DNA of 64,000 bases from Streptomyces violaceoruber (GTDB taxonomy: Bacteria; Actinomycetota; Actinomycetes; Streptomycetales; Streptomycetaceae). Below are positions 55,253 to 64,000 of the stretch, piece after piece (within the stretch, counting starts at the first letter, position 1; each line of letters opens with the position of its first letter). The stretch spans positions 4,278,001-4,342,000 of the forward strand of contig NZ_CP137734.1 of assembly GCF_033406955.1 (NCBI RefSeq), written 5' to 3'. The notes under the pieces were generated by a model. It was given only the letters and a program-made list of their open reading frames with translations. It was not told where the DNA came from and searched no databases. Made by a program: the position numbers and the translations under genes.

Positions 55253-55903
55253 ATGACCACGGCAGTGAAGCAACCCCCCGCGGCGGACCGCGTCTACACC
55301 CACGTCAAGCAGGGCGTCCTGGAACGCCGGTACGAGGGCGGGACGCTGCTCACCGAGGGCGAGCTGGCCGAGGCCGTGGGCGTCTCCCGCACCCCGGTGC
55401 GCGAGGCACTGCTGCGGCTGGAGGCCGAGGGGCTGATCCGGCTCTACCCCAAGAAGGGCGCCCTGGTCCTGCCCGTCTCCGCGCAGGAGATCGCCGACGT
55501 GGTGGAGACCCGGCTGCTGGTCGAGGAGCACGCGGCCAGGAAGGCCGTACCCGCCCCGCCGGGGCTGGTGGAACGGCTGGAGGAACTGCTCGCCCGGCAG
55601 CAGGAGCAGGCCGCCGCCGGTGACTTCGCCGCCGCCTCCGTCACCGACCGCTGCTTCCATGCCGAGATCGTCCGCAGTGGCGGCAACGAGATCCTCTCCC
55701 GCCTCTACGACCAGCTCCGCGACCGCCAGTTGCGCATGGGCGTCGCCGTGATGCACTCCCACCCCGACCGGATCGCCCACACCCTCGCCGAGCACGAGGA
55801 GATCCTCGACGCGCTGCGTGCCGGGGACGCGGAGGCGGCCGTCGCCGTGGTGGGCCGGCACGTGGGCTGGTTCTCGCACCTGGCGCGGGGGGAGGTCCGA
55901 TGA
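55253..55903 (+). CDS. GntR-family regulator, FadR/FCD subfamily
   Basis: A 216-residue regulator: HTH about 12-75 (DRVYTHVKQGVLERRYEGG, VSRTPVREALLRLEAEGLIRL) and a C-terminal all-helical FCD domain with RCFHAEIVRSGGN and metal-binding-like histidines HAEHEEIL. It overlaps the MFS gene by ATGA, so it probably controls that transporter. Start ATG 55253 has no clear SD within 12 bases upstream (TATCCTGTCGGC), consistent with a leaderless or weakly translated mRNA. Confidence 0.88.
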   Translation: MTTAVKQPPAADRVYTHVKQGVLERRYEGGTLLTEGELAEAVGVSRTPVREALLRLEAEGLIRLYPKKGALVLPVSAQEIADVVETRLLVEEHAARKAVPAPPGLVERLEELLARQQEQAAAGDFAAASVTDRCFHAEIVRSGGNEILSRLYDQLRDRQLRMGVAVMHSHPDRIAHTLAEHEEILDALRAGDAEAAVAVVGRHVGWFSHLARGEVR

Positions 55904-57210
55904 GTACGGCCACCTCGGCCGGCCGTGTCCTGCCCGGTGATCCGGCCGGGGGCCGGCGGGCGATCGCCGTGTGGGGCATCGGCGTCTCCGTCTACTTCGT
56001 CGCCGTCATCTTCCGTACGTCCCTCGGGGTCGCCGGTCTCGACGCCGCCGACCGCTTCCACGTCAACGCCTCCGCGCTGTCCACCTTCTCCATCCTCCAA
56101 CTGCTGGTCTACGCCGGTATGCAGATACCCGTCGGCCTGCTGGTCGACCGGCTCGGCACCAAGAAGGTGCTGGGCCTCGGCGTCGTGCTCTTCACGGCGG
56201 GGCAGCTGGGCTTCGCCTTCTCCCCGTCGTACGGCATGGCGCTGGCCTCGCGGGCGCTGCTGGGCTGCGGGGACGCGATGACGTTCATCAGCGTGCTGCG
56301 CCTCGGCACCCGCTGGTTCCCGGCCCGGCGCGGGCCGATGGTGGCCCAGCTCGCCGGTCTCGTCGGCATGGCGGGCAACCTGGTCTCCACGCTCGTCCTC
56401 GCCCGGCTGCTGCACGGCATCGGCTGGACCGCGGCGTTCGCGGGCAGCGCGCTGGCGGGTGTCGTCGTCTTCGTCCTGCTGCTGCTCTTCCTCAAGGACC
56501 ACCCCGAGGGCCACGAGCCGGAGCCGCTGCCGCACCAGGGGGCCGCGTACGTACGGCGGCAGATCGCCATGTCCTGGCGGGAGCCGGGGACGCGGCTCGG
56601 GCTGTGGGTGCACTTCACCACCCAGTTCCCGGCGATGGTGTTCCTGCTGCTGTGGGGGATGCCGTTCCTGGTCGAGGCGCAGGGGCTGTCCCGGGCCACG
56701 GCCGGCACGCTGCTCACCCTCGTCGTGCTGTCCAACATGGCCGTCGGCCTGGTCTACGGCCAGGTCATCGCCCGGCACCACGCGGCGCGGCTGCCGCTGG
56801 CGCTCGGCACGGTGGGGGCGACGGCGCTGCTCTGGGCGGTGACGCTGGCCTACCCGGCCGAGCACGCGCCGATGTGGCTGCTGGTGGTGCTGTGCACGGT
56901 GCTGGGGGCGTGCGGTCCGGCGTCGATGATCGGCTTCGACTTCGCGCGGCCGGCGAATCCGGCGGAGCGGCAGGGGACGGCGTCCGGGATCACGAACATG
57001 GGGGGCTTCGTGGCGTCGATGACCACGCTGTTCGCGGTGGGGGTGCTGCTGGACGCGACGGGGGACGACTACACCGTCGCGTTCTCCTCGGTGTTCGTGT
57101 TGCAGGCGCTCGGTGTCACGCAGATTCTGCGGTTGCGCAAGCGGGCCGCGCTGCGGGAGCGGGAGCGGTTGGTCGCGAGTCGGGTGGAGACGGTGCACGT
57201 GCCCGTGTAG
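55900..57210 (+). CDS. MFS transporter
   Basis: A 436-residue major facilitator transporter with twelve predicted helices, beginning in AIAVWGIGVSVYFVAVIFRTS. The inter-helix motif GLLVDRLGTKKVLGLG (cytoplasmic loop 2-3) and LGCGDAMTFISVLRLGTRWFPARR are present. The substrate is unknown; neighbours with FCD-GntR regulators are often organic-acid or sugar-acid carriers. The gene is translationally coupled to the regulator. Confidence 0.9.
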   Translation: MSTATSAGRVLPGDPAGGRRAIAVWGIGVSVYFVAVIFRTSLGVAGLDAADRFHVNASALSTFSILQLLVYAGMQIPVGLLVDRLGTKKVLGLGVVLFTAGQLGFAFSPSYGMALASRALLGCGDAMTFISVLRLGTRWFPARRGPMVAQLAGLVGMAGNLVSTLVLARLLHGIGWTAAFAGSALAGVVVFVLLLLFLKDHPEGHEPEPLPHQGAAYVRRQIAMSWREPGTRLGLWVHFTTQFPAMVFLLLWGMPFLVEAQGLSRATAGTLLTLVVLSNMAVGLVYGQVIARHHAARLPLALGTVGATALLWAVTLAYPAEHAPMWLLVVLCTVLGACGPASMIGFDFARPANPAERQGTASGITNMGGFVASMTTLFAVGVLLDATGDDYTVAFSSVFVLQALGVTQILRLRKRAALRERERLVASRVETVHVPV

Positions 57211-57334
57211 GCACCCGGCGTGGGTGCGGGCCGGGCCGGGGGCTGCCGCGCTGCCGCCCCCGGGTCCCCGCTTCAGCCTGAACGGCCGCGTCCGCAAACT
57301 CCCCCGGAGGGGGCACCCCCAACGGGCTGGAACC

Positions 57335-58159
57335 TCACTGCGTGACGGTGAAGTGGCGCAGGATCGCCGCCGTCAGGTCCGGGTCGCCCTCCGTCTTGAT
57401 GCGGTCCGCCGCCGCCTCCGGGGTCACCCGGCCGCAGGCCAGGCGGAAGTAGGTCTCCCAGTCGAGGGTGAGGGTGGCGGCGGGGCCGAGGGCCGGCGAC
57501 GATTCGAGGGTGCCGCGGCCCTGGATGTCGACGCGGATGGTGCGCAGGAACTCGACCGGGCCGTGCACGTCGAAGACGACGGCCGAGCTGCGCGGCGCGT
57601 CCGCCCGCTCGGCGACGACGGCGGGCAGTTCGCCGAGCAGCACGTCGCGGGCGACGTGCGCGCCGGGGGAGTCGAGGTTGCCGGGGCGGCCGAGGGCCGT
57701 GCGCAGGTCCTGCTCGTGCGCCCACACGTCGAAGGCGTGCCGGCGCATCGCCTCCTCCAGGGTCAGCTCGGTGCCGAGCGGGCCGCGCACCTTCGTGCCG
57801 GGGTCCCGCGACTCGTTCCGCAGCTGGCGGTTGCGCCGGATGATCATGTATTCCAGCTCGGACGTCATCTCCGGCGCCGTGTGGTGGCGGCGGACGTCGA
57901 CCTGCATCTCCATGTAGCGCTGGTGGTCGTTGGTGACGTGGTAGAGGTCGCGCGGGAGGGTGTGGATGGGGCGGGGGTCGCCGAGCATCTCGGAGTCCAG
58001 GCCCAGCACGTGCGAGACGATGTCGCGCACCGACCAGCCCGGGCAGGGGGTGCGGCGGTTCCACTCTGCTTCCACAAGCGGCTGGACCAGCTCGGATATC
58101 GCCTCGATGGAGTGAGTCCAGGCGTCGGCGTAGGGCTGGAGGGCGGGATGCAGACTCAC
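57335..58159 (-). CDS. Maleylpyruvate isomerase-family mycothiol-dependent protein
   Basis: A 274-residue protein of the DinB-like maleylpyruvate isomerase family. The N-terminal helix bundle (about 1-170) has PCPGWSVRDIVSHVLGLD and AFDVWAHEQDLRTALGRPG, which supply metal-binding histidines; a C-terminal SCP2-like part follows. Some members use mycothiol, the actinobacterial thiol. The substrate is not deducible. GTG 58159; divergent to the nitrilase gene across 181 bp. Confidence 0.85.
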   Translation of the reverse strand: MSLHPALQPYADAWTHSIEAISELVQPLVEAEWNRRTPCPGWSVRDIVSHVLGLDSEMLGDPRPIHTLPRDLYHVTNDHQRYMEMQVDVRRHHTAPEMTSELEYMIIRRNRQLRNESRDPGTKVRGPLGTELTLEEAMRRHAFDVWAHEQDLRTALGRPGNLDSPGAHVARDVLLGELPAVVAERADAPRSSAVVFDVHGPVEFLRTIRVDIQGRGTLESSPALGPAATLTLDWETYFRLACGRVTPEAAADRIKTEGDPDLTAAILRHFTVTQ

Positions 58160-58340
58160 GGAACGGGACCCCTCGGCGGTCGGTACACGGGCGGTTGGTG
58201 GCGGCGGTGCCAGTGGCGGTGGCGGCAGTCGGCGGGTGTCTTGGAACGCTAAGTTACGCTGCTGTGCGGCACCCCGGCAGTGCTTTCGTGTGACGATCGT
58301 AGGCCCGTGTGGACGGCTCGAATGCCAGGACGGTGGTAGT

Positions 58341-59135
58341 GTGCGCGCCTCTTTGATTCAAATCGCCGTGAACGAGGACGAAACGGTCGAAGCGCGTCGC
58401 GTGCGGGCGGCGGCTCTGGTAAGGGAGCAGGCGGGCGCCGACCTCGTCGTGCTGCCGGAGCTGTGGACCACGGGCGCGTTCGCCTTCGAGGAGTTCGACG
58501 CGGCGGCCGAGCCGCTGCGGGGCCCGACGTACGAGGCGATGGCGAAGGCGGCGAGCGACGCGGGCGTGTGGCTGCACGCCGGGTCGGTCCCCGAACGCGG
58601 CCCGGACGGGCGGCTCTACAACACCTCTCTCGTCTTCTCCCCCGCCGGTGATCTCACCGCCTCCTACCGCAAGATCCACCGCTTCGGCTTCGACAAGGGC
58701 GAGGCCGTGCTGATGGGCGCGGGGCGCGAACCGGTGACGGTCCGGCTGCCGGACACCACCCTCGGCGTGGCGACCTGCTACGACCTGCGCTTCCCGGAGC
58801 TCTTCCGCTCCCTCGTCGACGCCGGTGCCGAGATCCTGGTCGTCCCGGCGGGCTGGCCGGAACGCCGTCGGGCCCACTGGACGCTCCTGGCCCGGGCGCG
58901 GGCCGTGGAGAACCAGGCGTTCGTGCTCGCCTGCGGAACGGCCGGGACGCACGCCGGAGTTCCGCAGGCCGGTCACTCGATCGTGGTGGATCCCTGGGGC
59001 GAGGTGCTCGCGGAGGCCGGTGCGGACGAGGAGGTCCTCGCGGTGGAGTTCGACCCGGAGCGGGTGGCGCGGACCCGGGAGCAGTTCCCGGCCCTGAAGG
59101 ACCGGGTGCTGGGGCTGGAGCCGCCGCGCGGCTGA
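58341..59135 (+). CDS. Carbon-nitrogen hydrolase (nitrilase superfamily)
   Basis: A 264-residue amidase-type enzyme. The catalytic triad is complete: Glu40 (LPELWTTG), Lys111 (YRKIHRFGFDKG) and Cys146 (VATCYDLRFPE). The length and the KIHRFGF motif fit omega-amidase/deaminated glutathione amidase-like groups. The GTG start at 58341 gives the canonical beta-strand start (ASLIQIAVNEDE); the frame continues upstream without similarity. Confidence 0.9.
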   Translation: MRASLIQIAVNEDETVEARRVRAAALVREQAGADLVVLPELWTTGAFAFEEFDAAAEPLRGPTYEAMAKAASDAGVWLHAGSVPERGPDGRLYNTSLVFSPAGDLTASYRKIHRFGFDKGEAVLMGAGREPVTVRLPDTTLGVATCYDLRFPELFRSLVDAGAEILVVPAGWPERRRAHWTLLARARAVENQAFVLACGTAGTHAGVPQAGHSIVVDPWGEVLAEAGADEEVLAVEFDPERVARTREQFPALKDRVLGLEPPRG

Positions 59136-59202
59136 GTTCGGAGTGTGAGGGGTCGTGACCCAGCGTGTTTGACGCTCGGTCGCGGCGCCCAGAATTACGG
59201 GT

Positions 59203-59661
59203 ATGGCACGCACCAGCACCTCCGCCATCCGCCGCGTCCGGGTGGAACCCGCCGGCGCCCACTTCGCGTCGGCGTTCGCGCTTCCGCTCGCCGGGCTCCC
59301 CCGCCGTACGGCCGAGGAGTGGGCGCGGACCACCTTCGAGGACACTCCCGCGCTGCTGCGGGCCCTGCTCCGGGCGGGCTGGTCGGGCGTGCTCGGCCTG
59401 CGCCTGGGACCGAGGGTCTCGGCACGGCACGTGATCGGATGGCGCACGGTGGAGTCCGGGCCGGACCGCATCGCCGTGGAGGCCCGCGCCCCGTCGCTGA
59501 CAGTCCGCAACGTCGTGACCGTCGACGCCGTGCGGCTGCTCTGGGCGACGTACGTGAACTTCGAGGGCCGCAGCGGCCGGATGCTGTGGTCCCTGGCCGC
59601 ACCGGTGCACCACCTGGCCGTGCCGCTGCTCCTCGGCCGCGCCGTCCGCCGCACGGCGTGA
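59203..59661 (+). CDS. DUF2867-like protein
   Basis: A 152-residue protein with the hydrophobic/arginine-rich pattern of small DUF2867 relatives (FALPLAGLPRRTAEEWARTTFEDTP, then LGLRLGPRVSARHVIGWRTVE and LAVPLLLGRAVRR). No catalytic motif. It could be a START-like steroid/lipid-binding barrel. ATG at 59203 lies 67 bp after the nitrilase. Function unknown. Confidence 0.65.
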   Translation: MARTSTSAIRRVRVEPAGAHFASAFALPLAGLPRRTAEEWARTTFEDTPALLRALLRAGWSGVLGLRLGPRVSARHVIGWRTVESGPDRIAVEARAPSLTVRNVVTVDAVRLLWATYVNFEGRSGRMLWSLAAPVHHLAVPLLLGRAVRRTA

Positions 59662-59683
59662 GGAGCCGCCGGTCAGCCGGTCC

Positions 59684-60178
59684 TCAGTCGTCCTCCCGTT
59701 CCTTCTCCGCCAGGTGGATCACGCACACCGTCAGGGCGATCAGCAGCGCCGGGTCCGCGTCGTCCCGGACGACGTCCACGCCGTAGGTGTCCCGGAGGGT
59801 GAGCCACCGCCGGGAGACGACGGCCAGCAGTTCGCCGTCGTACTCGACGGCGAACTCCCGGTCGAGGATCTTGCCGCTGACGTCCAGTTCGGTGCCGTCG
59901 GCCAGGACGACCCGGTAGTGGTTGCGCAGCAGGGAGAGTCGTTTGCGCTTGATGCGGGCCAGGGGCTCGCCGGCCCGTTCGATCACCATCGTGTCGCGCA
60001 GGGCGAACATCTTCTGGTGGATGTCGATGAGCACGCGCCCCTGGGGGTCCTTCAGCTCCCAGGTGTCCCGCAGCCGCATCGCCTTGCCGTCGACGAGGAA
60101 GACCTTGTTGCCCTGGTCGTCCTCGATCCAGTAGTCGTCACCGATACCGAGGAGCCGGTCGTACACGAGGAATCTCAT
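59684..60178 (-). CDS. LURP-one-related (LOR) family protein
   Basis: A 164-residue tubby-like beta-barrel protein: YDRLLGIGDDYWIEDDQGNKVFLVDGKAMRLRDTWELKD, FALRDTMVIERAGEPLARIKRK. Bacterial LOR proteins are of unknown function, perhaps membrane-associated. It overlaps the GlxA-type regulator gene by ATGA, so the two are co-transcribed. Confidence 0.85.
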   Translation of the reverse strand: MRFLVYDRLLGIGDDYWIEDDQGNKVFLVDGKAMRLRDTWELKDPQGRVLIDIHQKMFALRDTMVIERAGEPLARIKRKRLSLLRNHYRVVLADGTELDVSGKILDREFAVEYDGELLAVVSRRWLTLRDTYGVDVVRDDADPALLIALTVCVIHLAEKEREDD

Positions 60179-61179
60179 GTTCTGACCGCTTCCCCCGCAC
60201 CCGTCCCGAAACGCCGCCGGTAGGCCGACGGGCTGAGTCCCGTCTCGCGTCGCAGCCGCGCCCTGAGGTTCGCGGCGGTCCCCAGTCCGCTGCGGGCCGC
60301 CACCGCGTCCAGCCGCTCCTCCCCGCGCTCGATCAGCCGCCGCGCGAGGGTCACGCGCTCGGCGGTCAGCCAGGCGAGGGGCGTCGTCCCGAGCTGCGCC
60401 CGGAACCGCCGGTGCAGCGTGGCCGGGGACACCGCCGCGCGCGCCGCCAGGTCCGTCACCGTCAGCGGCTCGCCCAGCCGCTCCTGCGCCCACGCCAGCA
60501 GGGGCGCCAGCGACTCGTCCGGCACGTCCGGCACCGGCCGCTCCACGAACTGCCGCTGACCGCCGTCCCGGTGCGCGGCGAACACCAGACGCCGGGACAC
60601 GGCGTTCGCGATCTCGGCGCCGTGGTCCCGGCGCCAGAGGTGCAGTCCGAGGTCCAGTGCCGCCGCGCTGCCCGCGGCGGTGAGGACGTCGCCGTCGTCC
60701 ACGAACAGCACGTCCGGTTCGAGCCGGACGCGGGGGTGCAGCCGGCGGAAGGTTTCCGCCCACAGCCAGTGGGTCGCGGCCCGCCGCCCGTCCAGGAGAC
60801 CGGCCTCGGCGAGTGCGAAGCTGCCGGTGCACAGGCTCACCACGCGTGCGCCGCGGGCGTGTGCGCGCCGGATGGCGTCCAGCACGGCGGGGACGCGCGG
60901 CACCACGTTGTCCGGCCGTCCGGGTACGACGAGCGTGTCCGCGTCGTCCGCGGCGTCCAGCCCCGGCACGTCGGTGAGGGTGAAGAACCCGTGATTCATG
61001 CGGATCCCGGGATCCGGAGCGCACAGCGTCACCTCGTACAGCGGTCCCGGCAGCCCCAGCTCGGGCCGCGGCAGCCCGAACAGCTCGGTGGCGCAGCCGA
61101 CCTCGAACGGGTTGGTGCCCTCGTCGACGATCACCGCGACACGATGCGGGCGCGAGAGCTGAGAGGATCCTTGCGACAT
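60175..61179 (-). CDS. GlxA/FtrA-type transcriptional regulator (DJ-1 plus AraC HTH)
   Basis: A 334-residue protein. N-terminal DJ-1/PfpI-type glutaminase-like domain (about 12-185; LCTGSFALAEAGLL includes the elbow cysteine) and C-terminal AraC HTH (about 230-325; VTDLAARAAVSPATLHRRFRAQLGTTPLAWLTAERVTLARRL). Such regulators answer to small amide or glyoxylate metabolites. It starts at ATG 61179, back to back with the cupin gene region (CATATG at 61177-61182). Confidence 0.9.
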   Translation of the reverse strand: MSQGSSQLSRPHRVAVIVDEGTNPFEVGCATELFGLPRPELGLPGPLYEVTLCAPDPGIRMNHGFFTLTDVPGLDAADDADTLVVPGRPDNVVPRVPAVLDAIRRAHARGARVVSLCTGSFALAEAGLLDGRRAATHWLWAETFRRLHPRVRLEPDVLFVDDGDVLTAAGSAAALDLGLHLWRRDHGAEIANAVSRRLVFAAHRDGGQRQFVERPVPDVPDESLAPLLAWAQERLGEPLTVTDLAARAAVSPATLHRRFRAQLGTTPLAWLTAERVTLARRLIERGEERLDAVAARSGLGTAANLRARLRRETGLSPSAYRRRFGTGAGEAVRT

Positions 61180-61230
61180 ATGCGATTCCTAGCACTCGTC
61201 CGCGCCCCCGTCACCCCGGACGATGGCGCC

Positions 61231-61635
61231 ATGACTCAGGAACCGATCTCCTTGGCCTCCGCCCTCGCCTCCTTCGCCGAGCAGTGGAGCCCCCGTATCG
61301 TCACCGCCGTCAACGACTACGACGTCCGCGTCGCGAAGGTCGAGGGCGAGCACGTCTGGCACGTGCACGACCACACCGACGAGTTCTTCCTCGTCCTCGA
61401 CGGCACACTGCACATCGCCCTGCGCGAGCCCGCCGGCGAGCGCGTCGTCGTCCTGCCGAAGGGGTCCGTCTTCACCGTCCCGCGCGGCACGGAACACAAG
61501 CCGTACGCGCCCGTTCCCACGGCCATCCTGCTGTTCGAACCGACCGGGACACTCACCGTCGGCGACCGGCACGACGAGGTGCCGGGCCATGTGGACGCGA
61601 CCAGCGGACACGCGCTGACCCCGGGCGCCTTCTGA
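61231..61635 (+). CDS. Cupin-domain protein
   Basis: A 134-residue single-domain cupin with metal-binding motif 1 (HVWHVHDHTDEFFLVLDG) and motif 2 (GSVFTVPRGTEHKPYAP). The substrate is unknown. Start ATG 61231 is chosen because the region 61180-61230 must hold its promoter; a longer frame from 61180 is possible and would have no upstream spacer from the divergent regulator. Confidence 0.85.
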   Translation: MTQEPISLASALASFAEQWSPRIVTAVNDYDVRVAKVEGEHVWHVHDHTDEFFLVLDGTLHIALREPAGERVVVLPKGSVFTVPRGTEHKPYAPVPTAILLFEPTGTLTVGDRHDEVPGHVDATSGHALTPGAF

Positions 61636-61694
61636 CGGAACCGGCCGTGGGCGGGGTGAAGCCGGGGGCGGCGCCGGTGGACGCGCCGGCGCCG

Positions 61695-61946
61695 TCAGGC
61701 GCCGTAGCCGTCGCGGTAGCCGTCCTGCGTGTGGTGGTGGGGCCGTTCCTCGACGACCGGGGTCGTCGGCGGCATCACGACGCGGCGGCGCCGGGCGATG
61801 CTGCTGAACGTGGCGACGCCGATCAGGCCGACAACCATGAAGATCACACCGACCAGGTCGAGGTTGACGCCCTGCATGTCCCAGTCGGTCGCGAACGTGA
61901 GGATGGCTCCCACGGCGATGAGGATGATGCACCCGCCGAGGCCCAT
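61695..61946 (-). CDS. DUF6458 family small membrane protein
   Basis: An 83-residue protein with two hydrophobic helices (GCIILIAVGAILTFATDW and LVGVIFMVVGLIGVATF) and a short charged tail RRRRVV..HHHTQDGY. It matches the small DUF6458 membrane proteins of actinobacteria. Function unknown. ATG 61946. Confidence 0.85.
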   Translation of the reverse strand: MGLGGCIILIAVGAILTFATDWDMQGVNLDLVGVIFMVVGLIGVATFSSIARRRRVVMPPTTPVVEERPHHHTQDGYRDGYGA

Positions 61947-62060
61947 GAGTGTTGCCTCCCTGTCAGATCCGGTCGGTTCCGGGTTTCCGGCCGATCCGGT
62001 TCCGTGCGGGTACCCCCGGCTTCAACCCTCATGCCGCGGGGCGGGGTTGTGCCCTGCCGG

Positions 62061-63359
62061 CTACGGCTGGAGGAAGGCCACCAGCGCGTTGGCCAGCAGG
62101 TGCGGGTCGTCGGCGCCGCACAACTCCCGGGCGCTGTGCATCGACAGGATGGCCACGCCGATGTCGACGGTGCTGATGCCGTGCCGGGCCGCGGTGATGG
62201 GGCCGATGGTGGTGCCGCACGGCATGGAGTTGTTGGAGACGAAGGTCTGGAAGGGGATGTCCGCCTTCTCGCAGGCGGCGGCGAACACGGCGCGGCCCGA
62301 ACCGTCGGTGGCGTAGCGGTTGTTGACGTTGACCTTGAGGATGGGTCCGCCGTTGATCCGCGGGTGGTGCGTCGGGTCGTGCCGTTCCGCGTAGTTGGGG
62401 TGGACGGCGTGGCCCGTGTCGGAGGACAGGCAGACGGTGCCGGCGAAGGCGCGCGCCCGGTCCTCGTAGGAGCCGCCGCGCGCGAACACGGAGCGCTCCA
62501 GCACGCCGCCGAGCAGCGGTCCGTCGGCGCCCGTGTCCGACTGGGAGCCGGTCTCCTCGTGGTCGAAGGCGGCCAGCACGGGGATGTAGGGGAGGTCGGC
62601 GCCGGAGGCCGCGACCGAGGCCAGGGCGGCCGTCCCGGCGTGCACCGACAGCAGGTTGTCCATCCGCGGGCCCGCCACCAGCTCCCGGTCGCGGCCCAGG
62701 TACGCCGGGGGCTCCACGGAGTGCGTCATCAGGTCCCAGCCGGTGACCTCGCCGCGGGCCAGCCCCGCCTCGTCCTCCAGGAACGCGATCAGGTCGCCGT
62801 CGCGCACGGAGTCGCCCAGGCCCCAGACGGGCTGGAGGTGGCGCTGCTTGTCGAGCTTGAGGCCCTCCGTGGAGACGTTGCGGTCCATGTGGATGGCGAG
62901 CTGCGGGACGCGCAGCAGCGGGCGGTCGACGTCGACCAGGCGGGTGGAGCCGTCGCGCAGCGAGAGGCGGCCGGCCAGGCCCAGGTCCCGGTCGAGCCAG
63001 GAGTTCATCAGCGGGCCGCCGTAGATCTCCACGGCGACCTGGCGCCAGCCGTGCGCCCCGGTGTCCGGGCGGGGCTTGACGCGCAGGTTGGGGGAGTCGG
63101 TGTGGGCGCCGACGATGCGGAACGGGGTGTGCGCCGCGGCGCCCTCCGGGACGTACCAGGCGACGATCGCGCCGCCGCGCAGCACGTACTTGCCGCCGCT
63201 CGTGGCCTCCCAGGCGTCGGTCTCCGCGACCTGGCGGAAACCGGCCTTCTCCAGCCGCGCGGCGGCGCTCGCCACGGCGTGGTACGGGGTCGGGCTCGCC
63301 GACAGGAAGGTCATCAGGTCGTCGGTGTGGCCGCGGTCGAAGCGGGAGGGTGCGCTCAT
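62061..63359 (-). CDS. M18 family aminopeptidase
   Basis: A 432-residue zinc aminopeptidase that removes N-terminal residues from peptides. Metal-site motifs: IVGAHTDSPNLRVKP, FDHEETGSQSDTGADGP, LSSDTGHAVHPNYAERHDP and the C-terminal GTTIGPITAARHGISTVDIG. I chose ATG 63359, preceded by AAGGTG, over GTG 63368. Confidence 0.92.
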   Translation of the reverse strand: MSAPSRFDRGHTDDLMTFLSASPTPYHAVASAAARLEKAGFRQVAETDAWEATSGGKYVLRGGAIVAWYVPEGAAAHTPFRIVGAHTDSPNLRVKPRPDTGAHGWRQVAVEIYGGPLMNSWLDRDLGLAGRLSLRDGSTRLVDVDRPLLRVPQLAIHMDRNVSTEGLKLDKQRHLQPVWGLGDSVRDGDLIAFLEDEAGLARGEVTGWDLMTHSVEPPAYLGRDRELVAGPRMDNLLSVHAGTAALASVAASGADLPYIPVLAAFDHEETGSQSDTGADGPLLGGVLERSVFARGGSYEDRARAFAGTVCLSSDTGHAVHPNYAERHDPTHHPRINGGPILKVNVNNRYATDGSGRAVFAAACEKADIPFQTFVSNNSMPCGTTIGPITAARHGISTVDIGVAILSMHSARELCGADDPHLLANALVAFLQP

Positions 63360-63380
63360 GGGGTTCACCTTAACGACGTG

Positions 63381-63418
63381 CGAGGGCCCGCTTCCCGACC
63401 GGCGGGAGCGGGCCCTCG
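63381..63418 (-). terminator. Hairpin terminator
   Basis: A 16-bp stem with one bulged T (63381-63397 with 63403-63418) and a five-base loop lies 40 bp beyond the acyl-CoA dehydrogenase stop. Confidence 0.75.
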
Positions 63419-63457
63419 TGGAGGTGTGCGCAACGGGCTTCCGGCGCGGGGCCCGTC

Positions 63458-64000
63458 CTAGAACGCCGCCTCGTCCAGCTCCATCAGGTCCAGCTCGACG
63501 CCCTGGGCGACCTTGCGGGCCAGGGTCAGGCCGGGCAGGACGTTCGCGGCGAAGAACTTCGCGGCGGCGATCTTGCCGGTGTAGAAGGCCTTGTCCTTGG
63601 CGGAGGCGGTCGGCAGCTTCTCGGCGGCGATCGCCGCGCCCTTGAGGAGCAGGTAGCCGACGATCACGTCGCCGGAGGCCTGTAGCAGGCGGGTGGTGTT
63701 GAGGCCCACCTTGTAGATGTTCTTGACGTCCTGCTCGGTGGCCGCGAGGTCGGTGAGCATCAGGCCGACGATGGCCTCCAGCTCGACGGCGGCCTTGGCC
63801 AGGTGCTCGCGGGCGCCGGACAGCTCCTCGCCGCCGGTGGCGAGCGCGAGGAACTTCTTGATGTCCTCGGCGAGCGAGTTCAGCGCGGTGCCCTGGTTGC
63901 GGACGATCTTCCGGAAGAAGAAGTCCTGGCCCTGGATCGCCGTGGTGCCCTCGTACAGGGTGTCGATCTTGGCGTCGCGGATGTACTGCTCGATCGGGTA
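63458..64000 (-). CDS. Acyl-CoA dehydrogenase, C-terminal part (cut by window edge)
   Basis: The frame enters from the right edge and ends at 63458 after 180 visible residues. It reads YPIEQYIRDAKIDTLYEGTTAIQGQDFFFRKIV, the flavin-proximal C-terminal motif of acyl-CoA dehydrogenases with the YEGTTAIQ signature, then the long helical C-terminal extension (EELSGAREHLAKAAVELEAIV ... MELDEAAF) of the larger, about 600-residue subfamily. These oxidise acyl-CoA thioesters with FAD. The start and catalytic base are beyond the window. Confidence 0.88.
   Translation of the reverse strand, partial: YPIEQYIRDAKIDTLYEGTTAIQGQDFFFRKIVRNQGTALNSLAEDIKKFLALATGGEELSGAREHLAKAAVELEAIVGLMLTDLAATEQDVKNIYKVGLNTTRLLQASGDVIVGYLLLKGAAIAAEKLPTASAKDKAFYTGKIAAAKFFAANVLPGLTLARKVAQGVELDLMELDEAAF

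Overview
The window is high-GC DNA with strong GTG/TTG start usage, ATGA and GTGA gene overlaps, and a gene content typical of the core, origin-proximal chromosome of a Streptomyces. Two perfect copies of the Streptomyces parS palindrome and a cluster of DnaA boxes support a position close to oriC. From memory (not checked), the order resembles the SCO38xx region of S. coelicolor.

Region 1 (1-18 kb) is the actinobacterial growth and division cluster: a truncated Ser/Thr kinase, an HTH regulator, tRNA-Ala, a short cis-prenyltransferase, a DUF5324 protein, cyclophilin, a rhomboid protease, crgA, a DUF881 protein, trpG/pabA-like glutaminase, two class E sortases, then on the minus strand fhaA-fhaB-pstP-rodA-pbpA-pknB, and tRNA-Leu. 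Apart from the two sortases lying where mycobacteria have no such genes, and the absence of pknA, this is the layout known from the mycobacterial origin region.

Region 2 (18-30 kb) holds a secreted intradiol dioxygenase with a carbohydrate-binding tail, a DUF2252 protein, a J-domain protein, a rhodanese, a DUF5819-HTTM-TrmH operon, and a divergent paaN / 3-hydroxyacyl-CoA dehydrogenase-tetR locus.

Region 3 (30-42 kb) has an Lrp regulator divergent from a branched-chain 2-oxoacid dehydrogenase operon (E1 alpha, E1 beta, E2), a mobA-like fusion with moeA and a potassium channel (a parS site straddles the last two), a drug-type ABC exporter, a quinone oxidoreductase, a secreted low-complexity protein and the proteasome activator Bpa.

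Region 4 (42-55 kb) has two divergent Ser/Thr kinases, a PPOX-family protein whose 3' end is tandemly duplicated, a NarL-type response regulator, a second branched-chain dehydrogenase operon, a BRO-N antirepressor gene broken by a 7-bp duplication, a DUF1648/GntR pair and a K15-type DD-peptidase.

Region 5 (55-64 kb) is housekeeping and accessory metabolism: FCD-GntR with an MFS transporter, a mycothiol-dependent isomerase-family protein, a nitrilase-family amidase, small DUF proteins, a GlxA-type regulator, a cupin, an M18 aminopeptidase and the C-terminal end of an acyl-CoA dehydrogenase.

No CRISPR array, insertion sequence or biosynthetic cluster is visible. The strongest non-coding signals are the DnaA-box cluster (about 5.0-5.2 kb), the two parS sites, shared candidate TetR operators, and several short tandem repeats at gene ends.
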